Positions 15,259 to 23,883 of a stretch of 24,772 nt of DNA are shown here, one piece after another (position 1 is the first letter of the stretch; the number at the start of each line of letters is the position of its first letter). Below the pieces are notes generated by a model. It saw only the letters and a list, made by a program, of their open reading frames with translations. It ran no database searches and was not told where the DNA came from. The stretch lies in contig CAJVCJ010000077.1 in assembly GCA_910595855.1 (NCBI GenBank), positions 1 through 24,772 of the forward strand, written 5' to 3'. Source of the DNA: Candidatus Thioglobus vulcanius (lineage in GTDB: Bacteria > Pseudomonadota > Gammaproteobacteria > PS1 > Pseudothioglobaceae). The position numbers and the translations under genes were made by a program.

Positions 15259-15816
15259 TTATTTTTTTTCTTGAGAAATGACTTTTTCAATCCAGATCCA
15301 CACATAGTCTGCACCACTCAGTACAGTTGATGTAGCGACAGTTACAAAAAATATCGTCGTCCACTGTTCTTGAATAGGATGTAACTGAATCACCACCAGA
15401 AATAACACCAATGCAATTTGAAGTGCTGTATTAATTTTTGATAATTTTGAAGGAGAGAGTAATTCATCTTTTGATGTTCCGGTGCCAATAAAGCAACCAA
15501 CTGTCCCTGATACAATCATTACATCACGTAAAAAAATCAGGAAGAGGAGCCATGCTGGCAACAAACCAATTACGTACAAGGTGATAAAGCTACTAACAAG
15601 CAGTAACTTATCTGCAACTGGATCTAGAATAGAGCCTAGTCGTGACTGAAATGAATAGCGCTTGGCAATCCAGCCATCCAAACCATCTGTAATGCCTGCA
15701 ACCAAAAACAACACCAATGCTAAAAAATATTGCTGATTTAACAGAGTCATTACAACAGGTACTGTTAAAATAATGCGTAAAATTGAAAGCGCATTTGGCA
15801 CACTGGAATAATTCAT
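15259..15816 (-). CDS. pgsA: CDP-alcohol phosphatidyltransferase (PgsA-like)
   Basis: This membrane enzyme family joins CDP-diacylglycerol to an alcohol; the likely product here is phosphatidylglycerol phosphate. The catalytic pattern D-x2-D-G-x2-A-R-x8-G-x3-D-x3-D is seen at 44-69 (DGLDGWIAKRY ... GSILDPVAD), with Lys in place of the usual Arg. Four or more hydrophobic segments are present and the size (185 residues) fits PgsA. Substrate cannot be proven from the motif; a related CDP-alcohol transferase is possible. It is upstream of hda and divergent from purM across 52 bp. Confidence 0.82.
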   Translation of the reverse strand: MNYSSVPNALSILRIILTVPVVMTLLNQQYFLALVLFLVAGITDGLDGWIAKRYSFQSRLGSILDPVADKLLLVSSFITLYVIGLLPAWLLFLIFLRDVMIVSGTVGCFIGTGTSKDELLSPSKLSKINTALQIALVLFLVVIQLHPIQEQWTTIFFVTVATSTVLSGADYVWIWIEKVISQEKK

Positions 15817-15868
15817 TTTTAGCTGCTAAAGTCAAATTCAAAGAAATTTATTATACGGAAAAAAGCAT

Positions 15869-16870
15869 ATGTCATCATTGACTTACCAAGACTCAGGCGT
15901 AGACATTACCAAAGGTAATGACTTAATTGAACAAATCAAGCCCATTGCAAAATCTACTATGCGTGAAGGTGTGTTAGCTGGCCTTGGTGGCTTTGGTGCC
16001 ATGTTTGAGCTACCTATTCATAAATATAAAAATCCTGTTTTAATTTCAGGCACTGATGGTGTTGGCACTAAACTTAAAGTTGCTGAAATGCTAAACAAGC
16101 ACGATACCATTGGCATTGATTTGGTTGCCATGTGCGTTAATGATTTAATCGTACAAGGTGCGGAGCCGCTATTCTTTTTAGACTATTATGCGACTGGCAA
16201 GCTTAATATTGAATTAGCCACTTCGGTTATTCATGGTATTGGTGAAGGTTGTAAGATTTCAGGTTGTGCATTAATCGGCGGAGAAACAGCTGAAATGCCA
16301 GGCATGTACCAAGGTGAAGAATACGATTTAGCTGGTTTTTGTGTGGGCATTGCTGACAAAGATAAAGTTATTGATGGTTCAAAAGTAGCTAATGGTGATC
16401 ATATTATTGCCCTAGCCTCTTCAGGTCCACATTCAAATGGCTATTCACTGATTCGTAAAGTATTAGAACAATCTAAACCAACAGATGCGCAACTACAGGC
16501 GCTTATTGAGCCTACAAAAATTTACGTAAAATCTGTATTATCATTAATTGAGAAGTATTCAGTTCATGCTATTTCTCATATTACTGGTGGCGGTTTATTG
16601 GAAAACATCCCTAGAGTATTGCCAGATGATTTAGCAGCAAAATTAGATGATAAATCTTGGACAATGCCAGAAATCTTCCAGTTTTTACAAGACAATGGCA
16701 ATATTGACATCATGGAGATGTACCGCGTCTTTAACTGTGGCGTTGGCATGGTGTTAGTTGTTCCAGCTGATCAAAGCAGTGATGCCATCAAGCACATGAA
16801 CGAGCAAGGTGAGCGCGCCTGGCTGATTGGTGAAATCACCAGCAACGAAGGCAATCAAGTTATTATCTAA
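15869..16870 (+). CDS. purM: Phosphoribosylformylglycinamidine cyclo-ligase PurM (AIR synthetase)
   Basis: PurM makes aminoimidazole ribotide in step 5 of purine synthesis, using ATP. Family motifs seen: TYQDSGVDITKGNDLI (5-20), GGFGAMFELP, LISGTDGVGTKLK (about 58-70), CVNDLIVQGAEPLFFLDY, GGETAEMPGMY and SSGPHSNGYSL. Length 333 is slightly below the E. coli 345. GGAA with weak spacing precedes the ATG. The stop codon abuts the purN ATG with no gap, so translation is coupled. Confidence 0.97.
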   Translation: MSSLTYQDSGVDITKGNDLIEQIKPIAKSTMREGVLAGLGGFGAMFELPIHKYKNPVLISGTDGVGTKLKVAEMLNKHDTIGIDLVAMCVNDLIVQGAEPLFFLDYYATGKLNIELATSVIHGIGEGCKISGCALIGGETAEMPGMYQGEEYDLAGFCVGIADKDKVIDGSKVANGDHIIALASSGPHSNGYSLIRKVLEQSKPTDAQLQALIEPTKIYVKSVLSLIEKYSVHAISHITGGGLLENIPRVLPDDLAAKLDDKSWTMPEIFQFLQDNGNIDIMEMYRVFNCGVGMVLVVPADQSSDAIKHMNEQGERAWLIGEITSNEGNQVII

Positions 16871-17476
16871 ATGAAAGGTGTTATCTTAATTTCTGGAAGT
16901 GGCTCAAACCTTCAGTCTATTATTGACAATGCATCCATCATTGATCTTAAAATTGAAGCGGTTATTAGTAATAATAAAGATGCTTTTGGACTTCAGCGTG
17001 CTCAGAAATCTAATATCCCCACACATTCAATTGACCATAAGTCATTTTCTTCTAGAGAAGAATTTGATCAAAGTTTAAGTCAATTGACAGATCAATATAA
17101 TCCAGATATTATTATATTAGCTGGATTTATGCGCATTTTAACTGCCGAATTTACCCAAAAATATACGGGCAAAATAATCAACATTCATCCGTCACTATTG
17201 CCAAAATTTCAAGGATTAAACACTCATCAGCGTGCGCTTGATGCTGGAGAAAAAGAGCATGGTGCTAGTGTTCATTTTGTGACATCTGAATTAGATGGCG
17301 GACCAATTATTGCACAATCAAGCGTAAAGGTTCTTATGGATGATACTGTTGAATCTCTAGCTAAACGTGTTTTAATCGAGGAGCACAAACTCTTTCCCGA
17401 GGTGATACATTGGTATACTCAAGGCAGATTAAAGTTAAGTGGTAGCAATGCTACCCTGGATGGGAAAGTATTATGA
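16871..17476 (+). CDS. purN: Phosphoribosylglycinamide formyltransferase PurN
   Basis: PurN transfers a formyl group from 10-formyltetrahydrofolate to glycinamide ribotide, step 3 of purine synthesis. The phosphate-binding LISGSGSNLQS is at 6-16; the catalytic Asn104 and His106 sit in INIHPSLLPKFQG and Asp142 in SELDGGPI. The length, 201 residues, is close to the family's 210 or so. It starts directly after the purM stop and overlaps the next gene by 4 bases (ATGA). Confidence 0.97.
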   Translation: MKGVILISGSGSNLQSIIDNASIIDLKIEAVISNNKDAFGLQRAQKSNIPTHSIDHKSFSSREEFDQSLSQLTDQYNPDIIILAGFMRILTAEFTQKYTGKIINIHPSLLPKFQGLNTHQRALDAGEKEHGASVHFVTSELDGGPIIAQSSVKVLMDDTVESLAKRVLIEEHKLFPEVIHWYTQGRLKLSGSNATLDGKVL

Positions 17477-18177
17477 AGCTCAGTACTGTACTATTATTTA
17501 CAGCTTTAGTTACTACCAGTGCATTAGCCTTTAAACCGCATGTTACTCATTACCAACTCTCCATTAACGGCCTTAAAATTGCTGAAGAAGTCAGGACATT
17601 ACATCAGCTAGAAGATGGTTATTTTTATACAGCTAACGCTCAAACTTCTGGTTTAGCTGCACTGATTAAAGATTACTCTATTGCCGCTAGCTCAACGTTC
17701 AGAATTAATGGTAGTGGTGTTGATAGTAACAACTATCAAATCATGGAGCAAGAGGACAAGCAAATAACCAAAAGTCGCACTATTGATATCAACTCTAATT
17801 CTAGTATTGTTACGTCTACACTCACCAAGATGCAGCCAAAAATTCTTACTTGGAAGACTAGCAAGGGTAATATCACTGACCCATTAAATATTTTTTTAGC
17901 CTTATCATATGATCTTAAAAACAACCCCAATCAGGTTTTATTTAGCTACCAAATAGCCGATGGAAGTTCTATTGAACGGCAAGATTTTAAAAAGTTTGAA
18001 AATCAAGAAATTAGCATTCAGGGTAAAACTTACAGCGCCATTAAAATTGAACGAATTAATCATCAAGGTGATAATATTCAAGCTTATTTTTTATCAGAAT
18101 TCCGAAACCTGCCAATTCTAATCCAGCAAACCAAAAAAGGCAGGCAATATATTTATGAGATTACCGACCTTAACTAA
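17473..18177 (+). CDS. Exported DUF3108 protein
   Basis: A 234-residue protein with a signal peptide (MKLSTVLLFTALVTTSALA, cleavage predicted after residue 19), then a beta-rich body with features of DUF3108: a Tyr-rich opening strand (THYQLSINGLKIAEE), and the closing segment in which a lysine/arginine strand precedes LPILIQQTKKGRQYIYEI. Function is unknown; a periplasmic location follows from the signal. Overlap with purN (ATGA) makes it the third gene of the purine unit, an order I know from other gammaproteobacteria. Confidence 0.85.
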   Translation: MKLSTVLLFTALVTTSALAFKPHVTHYQLSINGLKIAEEVRTLHQLEDGYFYTANAQTSGLAALIKDYSIAASSTFRINGSGVDSNNYQIMEQEDKQITKSRTIDINSNSSIVTSTLTKMQPKILTWKTSKGNITDPLNIFLALSYDLKNNPNQVLFSYQIADGSSIERQDFKKFENQEISIQGKTYSAIKIERINHQGDNIQAYFLSEFRNLPILIQQTKKGRQYIYEITDLN

Positions 18178-18196
18178 CCTATCCAGCGCTAAAGGA

Positions 18197-21013
18197 CTAC
18201 AAGTAACTCTTTAAATACTGACCTGTGTAAGACCCTTCAACCTGACTAACCTCCTCAGGGGTTCCGGTTGCGATGATATGACCACCCTTGTCTCCGCCTT
18301 CGGGGCCTAGATCTACAATCCAATCAGCCGTTTTGATCACATCAAGATTGTGCTCAATAATAACAATGGTATTTTCTCTTTCTCGCAAACGATTAATTAC
18401 AGTTAGCAACTGCTTGATATCATGAAAATGCAAGCCCGTTGTTGGCTCATCTAGAATATAAAGAGTTTGACCTGTATCTAATTTTGACAGCTCTTTTGCC
18501 AGCTTAATCCTTTGCGCCTCACCACCTGACAATGTAGTAGCATTTTGCCCTAAGGTTATATATGACAAACCAACATCCATTAATGTTTGTAATTTTTGCT
18601 TAATTTTAGGAATTGGCTCAAAAAACTCTACTGCGGTTTCAACCGTCATACTAAGCACATCAGATATATTTTTGCCCTTGTAAGTAATCTCTAAAGTTTC
18701 ACGATTGTAACGATCGCCATGACACACATCACAAGGCACATAAATATCTGGCAAAAAATGCATTTCCACTTTGATCAGTCCGTCGCCTTTACATGCCTCA
18801 CAGCGCCCGCCTTTCACATTAAAACTAAATCTACCTGCCTTATAGCCTCGAGTTCTAGCTTCAAGCGTTTGTGAAAATAAATCACGAATAAGAGAAAACA
18901 TGCCTGTGTAGGTTGCGGGATTAGATCGTGGTGTACGGCCAATAGCGCTTTGATCAATATTGACAATTTTGTCAAAATTATCCAATCCATCAATAGAGTC
19001 AAACTCCGCTGGGGTGGTTTGTGCGCGGTTCAAATCACGCGCTGCTAATGCATACAAGGTATCGTTAATTAGAGTTGATTTTCCTGAGCCAGATACGCCA
19101 GTAATACACGTTAGCACGCCTACGGGAATTGACAAATCAACGCCATTTAGATTGTTACCTCTAGCGCCTTTAATCTCAATCCATCGATCTGAAGTTTTGC
19201 GAATACTTGGCACCTCAATACTTTGTCTGCCACTAATATAATCACCTGTCAGTGATTTTGGATTATTAGCGATTTCTTCTGGCGTACCCACTGCAATAAT
19301 TTCACCGCCGTGCATGCCAGCGCCTGGGCCAATATCAATCACATAATCTGCTTGTTTGATAGCATCCTCATCATGCTCAACCACAATCACGGTGTTGCCA
19401 ATATCACGCAGGTAAGTTAAGGTGTTTAGTAGCTTTTGATTGTCTCGCTGATGTAAGCCAATAGACGGTTCATCCAATACATACAAGACACCCATCAAAC
19501 CTGCACCAATTTGGCTGGCCAAACGAATGCGTTGCGCCTCGCCACCTGACAAAGAATTTGCTCGGCGATCAAGACTAAGATACTCAAGTCCAACGTTAAT
19601 CAAAAATTCTAATCGCTGTATGATTTCATTTAAAATTTTGTCGGCAATTTGCGCCCTTGAGCCTTCAAGCTTCAAATCTTTAAGAAATTCATAAATATTG
19701 GCAATGGACAATTTTGTAATGTGAGATAAATTATGACCACCAATAAAGACATTTCTAGCAGATTGATTAAGTCGATCACCATCACATTCCACACAACTTT
19801 GGCTAACCACATAGCGTGACAATTCTTCACGAACAGAGCGAATCTCACTCTCTTCATAGCGACGCATCATCCGTGGAATCACACCCTCAAAAGGCTTGGC
19901 TTTGTTTGACCAGCCCTGTCTGCCTTTTATTTTAGAGAAATCGATTTCATCTTCACCACTACCATATAAAACAATTTTCTTATGCTCGTCGCTTAATTCT
20001 TCATAGGTTGTTTCGATATCAAATCCATAATGCTGACCAACCAACATCAGTATTTGATAAAAATATGCATTTGAACGGCCCCAGCCATAAATGGCACCAT
20101 CAGCCAAACTAAGCCCTGGATTGGCCACTACCTTTTGCGCATCGAACATGTCTTTCACACCCAAACCATCGCAAGTTGGGCAAGCGCCCACTGGATTGTT
20201 AAAAGAGAAAAGTCTCGGCTCTAATTCGGTCAAAGAATAGCCACACTGAACACAAGAAAACTTTGCTGAAAAAACCAGCTCTTCCCAGTCAGGCTCTTCA
20301 CTCATTGAGGCAACTCGAACCAAGCCACTACTAAGATTTAATGCCGTTTCCAGAGATTCAGATAATCTAGAAACAATATCCTCACGAATCTTCAATCGAT
20401 CAACAACAATTTCAATGGTATGGCGAGTTTTTCCATTAAGCTCATCCATCTCATCCATATAGATGATTTCACCATCTACACGGGCTCGCAAAAAACCCTG
20501 ATGAGACAACTCTTCTAATAGTTTTTTATGGCTACCTTTTCGATTTTGCACAATGGGGGCAAGTAGCATAATTTTTTCACCATCAGGCAAAGCTGTAATA
20601 CTATCCACCATTTGTGAAATGGTTTGTGACTCAAGATCAATTTCATGCTCAGGACATTTTGGAATGCCCGCTCGAGCAAACAACAATCTTAAATAATCAT
20701 AAATTTCAGTAATAGTGCCCACGGTAGATCGAGGATTATGTGAGGTAGCCTTCTGCTCAATAGAGATGGCAGGAGACAGCCCCTCAATGTGATCAACATC
20801 TGGCTTTTCCATCAATGATAAAAACTGCCTTGCATAAGCCGATAGCGATTCAACATATCGCCTTTGACCCTCGGCATAAATAGTATCAAAAGCTAAAGAT
20901 GACTTACCAGAACCTGATAATCCTGTAATAACAACAAGCTTATTTCTAGGAATGTCAATATCAATGTTTTTTAAATTGTGAACGCGGGCACCGCGTATGC
21001 TGATCTGATCCAT
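18197..21013 (-). CDS. uvrA: Excinuclease ABC subunit UvrA
   Basis: UvrA is the damage-sensing ATPase of nucleotide excision repair; it loads UvrB. The 938-residue protein (E. coli 940) has two ABC modules: Walker A GLSGSGKSS at about 31-39 and GVSGSGKST in the second half, each with an LSGGEAQRI signature, plus zinc-binding cysteine sets (CVQCGYSLTELEPRLF and CPTCDGLG; CEACKGDGLIKVEMHFLP and CDVCHGDRYN). The ATG is preceded by no strong Shine-Dalgarno. It converges on the DUF3108 gene with 19 bp between stops, and diverges from pyrH across 92 bp containing a palindrome over its likely -10. Confidence 0.98.
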   Translation of the reverse strand: MDQISIRGARVHNLKNIDIDIPRNKLVVITGLSGSGKSSLAFDTIYAEGQRRYVESLSAYARQFLSLMEKPDVDHIEGLSPAISIEQKATSHNPRSTVGTITEIYDYLRLLFARAGIPKCPEHEIDLESQTISQMVDSITALPDGEKIMLLAPIVQNRKGSHKKLLEELSHQGFLRARVDGEIIYMDEMDELNGKTRHTIEIVVDRLKIREDIVSRLSESLETALNLSSGLVRVASMSEEPDWEELVFSAKFSCVQCGYSLTELEPRLFSFNNPVGACPTCDGLGVKDMFDAQKVVANPGLSLADGAIYGWGRSNAYFYQILMLVGQHYGFDIETTYEELSDEHKKIVLYGSGEDEIDFSKIKGRQGWSNKAKPFEGVIPRMMRRYEESEIRSVREELSRYVVSQSCVECDGDRLNQSARNVFIGGHNLSHITKLSIANIYEFLKDLKLEGSRAQIADKILNEIIQRLEFLINVGLEYLSLDRRANSLSGGEAQRIRLASQIGAGLMGVLYVLDEPSIGLHQRDNQKLLNTLTYLRDIGNTVIVVEHDEDAIKQADYVIDIGPGAGMHGGEIIAVGTPEEIANNPKSLTGDYISGRQSIEVPSIRKTSDRWIEIKGARGNNLNGVDLSIPVGVLTCITGVSGSGKSTLINDTLYALAARDLNRAQTTPAEFDSIDGLDNFDKIVNIDQSAIGRTPRSNPATYTGMFSLIRDLFSQTLEARTRGYKAGRFSFNVKGGRCEACKGDGLIKVEMHFLPDIYVPCDVCHGDRYNRETLEITYKGKNISDVLSMTVETAVEFFEPIPKIKQKLQTLMDVGLSYITLGQNATTLSGGEAQRIKLAKELSKLDTGQTLYILDEPTTGLHFHDIKQLLTVINRLRERENTIVIIEHNLDVIKTADWIVDLGPEGGDKGGHIIATGTPEEVSQVEGSYTGQYLKSYL

Positions 21014-21040
21014 GGTTGGCTAAATTATGTCGGACAAAGG

Positions 21041-21056
21041 GTTCATTATAACGAAC
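21041..21056. promoter_or_regulatory. Palindrome over the uvrA -10 (possible operator)
   Basis: GTTCATTATAACGAAC is a 16-bp inverted repeat with a single mismatched pair. On the minus strand it contains TATAAT (21045-21050), about 32 bp upstream of the uvrA ATG. Such placement suits a repressor site. It does not match the gammaproteobacterial LexA box (CTGT-N8-ACAG). Confidence 0.35.
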
Positions 21057-21105
21057 AAGATAGGTAAAATCACTCTCTATCAACTAACCTTTTCAAATTA
21101 TTAAC

Positions 21106-21819
21106 ATGGTCAAATACAAACGCATTTTATTAAAGCTTAGTGGCGAGGCATTGGCCAGCTCTAACAACACTATTGATCCAAGCACTTTGAACAAAGTAGT
21201 TGGCATTATCAAATCTGTTTTAGACCAAGGTGTTGAGCTGGGTATTGTTGTTGGCGGCGGTAATATTTTCCGTGGTGCAGCATTAGCTGAGGCAGGCATG
21301 AATCGAGTTACTGGCGACCATATGGGTATGCTCGCCACGGTTATGAATGCATTGGCCATTTCAGATACTTGTCGAAAAAATGATGTTGACGTATTGGTTA
21401 TGTCAGGATTTCCAATTGGTGGTGGTGTTTGTGAGCCAATGGATCACAACAAGGCTAAAGAAGCATTAAGCGCTGGAAAGGTAGTGATTTTTTCAGCAGG
21501 CACTGGTGCACCGTGTTTTACAACCGATACCGGTGCAACACTTAGAGCAATTGAAATTGGTGCGGAAGCAGTCTTTAAGGCGACCAAAGTAGATGGCGTT
21601 TATACCGCCGACCCAGTGAAAGACCCGAGCGCAACCCGCTACGATACTTTAAGCTTTGACGAGGCTATTTCAAAAAATTTACAAATCATGGACACTTCAG
21701 CATTTGCGATGTGTCGAGAACATAATCTTGAAATTTGCGTCTTTAGCATGCTTGAAGATAGCAACACATTATCTAACATTCTAAAAGGCGAGATGCTAGG
21801 AACTATTGTAAGGAATTAA
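21106..21819 (+). CDS. pyrH: UMP kinase PyrH
   Basis: PyrH phosphorylates UMP to UDP and belongs to the amino-acid kinase fold. Motifs: KRILLKLSGEAL (5-16), GIVVGGGNIFRG (46-57), TGDHMGMLATVMN, GTGAPCFTTDTGATLRA (about 130-146), and KVDGVYTADPVKDP. Length 237 fits the family. It is followed after one base by frr. In most bacteria the pair follows rpsB-tsf; here uvrA, divergent, takes that place. Confidence 0.97.
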   Translation: MVKYKRILLKLSGEALASSNNTIDPSTLNKVVGIIKSVLDQGVELGIVVGGGNIFRGAALAEAGMNRVTGDHMGMLATVMNALAISDTCRKNDVDVLVMSGFPIGGGVCEPMDHNKAKEALSAGKVVIFSAGTGAPCFTTDTGATLRAIEIGAEAVFKATKVDGVYTADPVKDPSATRYDTLSFDEAISKNLQIMDTSAFAMCREHNLEICVFSMLEDSNTLSNILKGEMLGTIVRN

Positions 21820-21820
21820 T

Positions 21821-22378
21821 ATGTTAACTGAAATTCAACAAGACGCTAAAGAGCGCATGGGCAAGAGTATTAATTCTCTTGAAAATAATTTTACCAAGAT
21901 TCGTGCAGGCCGCGCACATCCTTCATTACTTGAGCAGGTTCAAGTTGAGTATTATGGCTCAATGGTGCCATTATCTCAAGTAGGTAACATTGTTGCTGAA
22001 GACTCTCGCACACTCAAAGTTTCAGTTTGGGAGAAGGATATGTCAGCTGCGGTAGAAAAAGCTATCATGACTTCAGACTTAGGTCTTAATCCTCAAACCA
22101 TGGGGCAAGTAATACGAATTCCTTTGCCACCACTTACTGAAGAGCGTAGACGTGATCTGGTTAAAGTAGTTAGAGACGAAGCTGAAAATGCCAAAATCGC
22201 CATCCGAAATATTCGCCGTGATGCCAACTCTGACTTTAAAGATCTGCTGAAAGACAAAGAGGTTTCAGAAGATGAAGCGAGAAAAGCTGAAGATAACATC
22301 CAAAAACTTACTGACGCAAGTGTCAAAGATGTTGAATCTAGATTGGCTGACAAAGAGAGCTCCCTATTAGAAATATAA
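21821..22378 (+). CDS. frr: Ribosome recycling factor
   Basis: RRF splits post-termination ribosomes together with EF-G. The 185-residue helical protein has the family's KIRAGRAHPSLLEQVQVEYYGSM pattern (about 27-49), PQTMGQVIRIPLPPLTEERRRDLVK (about 92-116) and the DELQKLTD-like tail. Standard length is 185. It starts one base after pyrH and is followed by a strong bidirectional terminator. Confidence 0.98.
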   Translation: MLTEIQQDAKERMGKSINSLENNFTKIRAGRAHPSLLEQVQVEYYGSMVPLSQVGNIVAEDSRTLKVSVWEKDMSAAVEKAIMTSDLGLNPQTMGQVIRIPLPPLTEERRRDLVKVVRDEAENAKIAIRNIRRDANSDFKDLLKDKEVSEDEARKAEDNIQKLTDASVKDVESRLADKESSLLEI

Positions 22379-22395
22379 ACTTTTCTTTAGACATT

Positions 22396-22425
22396 AAAAA
22401 AGGCCTGCAATTGCAGGCCTTTTTT
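22396..22425. terminator. Perfect 30-bp palindromic bidirectional terminator
   Basis: Six A, then GGCCTGCAATTGCAGGCC, then six T: a perfect inverted repeat with its centre between 22410 and 22411. Each strand gives a GC-rich stem followed by a U run, so it can end both frr (+) and the convergent exported-protein gene (-), whose stop is at 22446. Confidence 0.9.
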
Positions 22426-22445
22426 ATTATTCTAATGAATAATTT

Positions 22446-22838
22446 TTACTGACCTTCTACACAAGAGAAGTAATCAGCCCAACGTAATGGGGAGAACAAC
22501 GTACCCATCGCATCAATTGGACCTGTATTAAACAAGAATCCACCCGCTAATGAATCTTTAAATCTAGTAATGTTATCATCTGACAAACCTAATGTTACTT
22601 GGCAGGCTTTATGTGCCGCTTGAGTAACAGCAAAGCCTGAAGGTGTTTGACCAATCACTTTAGACGTGTCGCTTAATGTCATTGTATCTGGCGCCTGTTC
22701 AGTAATGACTGTTTTTTCAGCAATTGGCTGCATTGAATCAAATGCCTCAACCGGACCCATATCTCTATCATCACCACCGGCAATAATGCTTGTTGTTAAT
22801 GTCATTGCCACTACAAAACTTAATGTATTTTTCATCAT
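22446..22838 (-). CDS. Small exported protein of unknown function
   Basis: I take the ATG at 22838 (130 residues), with GGAG 9 nt upstream; a TTG five codons earlier overlaps that Shine-Dalgarno, and a second ATG follows immediately. The first 20 residues (KNTLSFVVAMTLTTSIIAG) look like a cleavable signal peptide with a site after Ala20 or Gly21. The mature part is acidic at first (GGDDRDMGPVEAF) and has two cysteines (79 and 126) that could form one disulfide. The C-terminal third (from about SGFAVTQAAHKAC) looks folded and contains the aromatic end PLRWADYFSC. I recognise no family. It is monocistronic, ends at the shared terminator, and diverges from cmoB across 65 bp. Confidence 0.7.
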   Translation of the reverse strand: MMKNTLSFVVAMTLTTSIIAGGDDRDMGPVEAFDSMQPIAEKTVITEQAPDTMTLSDTSKVIGQTPSGFAVTQAAHKACQVTLGLSDDNITRFKDSLAGGFLFNTGPIDAMGTLFSPLRWADYFSCVEGQ

Positions 22839-22903
22839 ATCTTCAATCTCCAAATAATTTAAAATTCCCCTTTGAAAGCTATTTTATATTACTCTGGTTT
22901 TGC

Positions 22904-23857
22904 ATGCTTAAAGAATTTGAAAAACACTGTCAATCGACGAATTTATCCCCTATTTGTGCGAAATTAGTTGAGTTATCTACTCAGGCTTTTGACGTCAATA
23001 ATGGCAACATTCCAAAATGGGAAGATGCCATTATTTCTATTGAAAGCCAGCAGCCTGGCAAAGTTAGTTTTAAACACCCTTATATCAGTATTGATACAAC
23101 AATAAATACTGATGAACTAATGCAATCGCTAAAAAAACTCATGCCATGGCGCAAGGGTCCGTATCAAATTGGCAATCTAAATCTTGATAGTGAGTGGCGA
23201 GGTGATATGAAATGGGATCGACTCAAAGGCCATATCAAATCGTTAGAAGGTAGAGTAGTGCTAGATGTTGGATCTGGCAATGGTTACTTCACTTATTTAA
23301 TGGCAATGCAAGGTGCCAGTATTGCACTTGGTGTTGAACCATTTTTACTCTTTAATTATCAATTTCAAGCTATTCGAACTTTAATAGATAGTCCGCCCAA
23401 TGCTTTTGTATTACCCTTGAAACTAGAACAAATGCCAATAGAGTCATCTTTTGACACTGTGTTTTCCATGGGTGTTTTATATCACCAAAAAGATCATATG
23501 CTCCACCTTCAACAGCTTAAAGATATTATGCAAGATGAAGGTGAGCTAATTTTAGAAACCCTAATTATTGACCAAGAGTATGGTGATCAAATCATTCCTG
23601 AAGATCGTTATGCGCGCATGCGTAATGTTTGGTGCCTACCCTCTACTGACACACTGCACGTCTGGCTACAAAAAACTGGCTTTAAAAATATCAAGCTAAT
23701 TGATGTTACTAAAACAACCCCAGAAGAACAAAGGGCCACTCACTGGATTGGTGACAATACTCAGTCAATTAAAGATTTTCTTGATCCTAATAATAGTAAT
23801 CTAACCATTGAAGGCTTGCCGGCGCCAAAACGAGCCATCTTTGTCTGTCAAAAATAA
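22904..23857 (+). CDS. cmoB: tRNA U34 carboxymethyltransferase CmoB
   Basis: CmoB uses carboxy-S-adenosylmethionine to convert 5-hydroxyuridine at tRNA position 34 to 5-oxyacetyluridine, widening codon reading by UNN anticodons. The start is set at the ATG at 22904, giving 318 residues (E. coli 323); the open frame runs further upstream but into the neighbouring gene and without similarity. Seen: MPWRKGPYQIG (Lys84, matching Cx-SAM-binding Lys91 of E. coli), WRGDMKWDR, the SAM motif VLDVGSGNGYF (119-129), FDTVFSMGVLYH (Tyr193), and APKRAIF near the end (Arg311). All three Cx-SAM contacts recalled from the E. coli enzyme are kept. cmoA, its substrate maker, is not in the window. Confidence 0.95.
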   Translation: MLKEFEKHCQSTNLSPICAKLVELSTQAFDVNNGNIPKWEDAIISIESQQPGKVSFKHPYISIDTTINTDELMQSLKKLMPWRKGPYQIGNLNLDSEWRGDMKWDRLKGHIKSLEGRVVLDVGSGNGYFTYLMAMQGASIALGVEPFLLFNYQFQAIRTLIDSPPNAFVLPLKLEQMPIESSFDTVFSMGVLYHQKDHMLHLQQLKDIMQDEGELILETLIIDQEYGDQIIPEDRYARMRNVWCLPSTDTLHVWLQKTGFKNIKLIDVTKTTPEEQRATHWIGDNTQSIKDFLDPNNSNLTIEGLPAPKRAIFVCQK

Positions 23858-23883
23858 TCTCTAATATAGGTATAATTTCGCCA

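Noticed and set aside
15608..15841. Second frame over the pgsA N-terminus, possible frameshift
   Set aside because: The pgsA frame is complete from ATG to stop with the full catalytic motif; the other frame has no recognisable content.
22790..22903. 38-codon upstream extension of cmoB
   Set aside because: It overlaps the exported-protein gene on the other strand and has no similarity to CmoB; the ATG at 22904 gives the family length.
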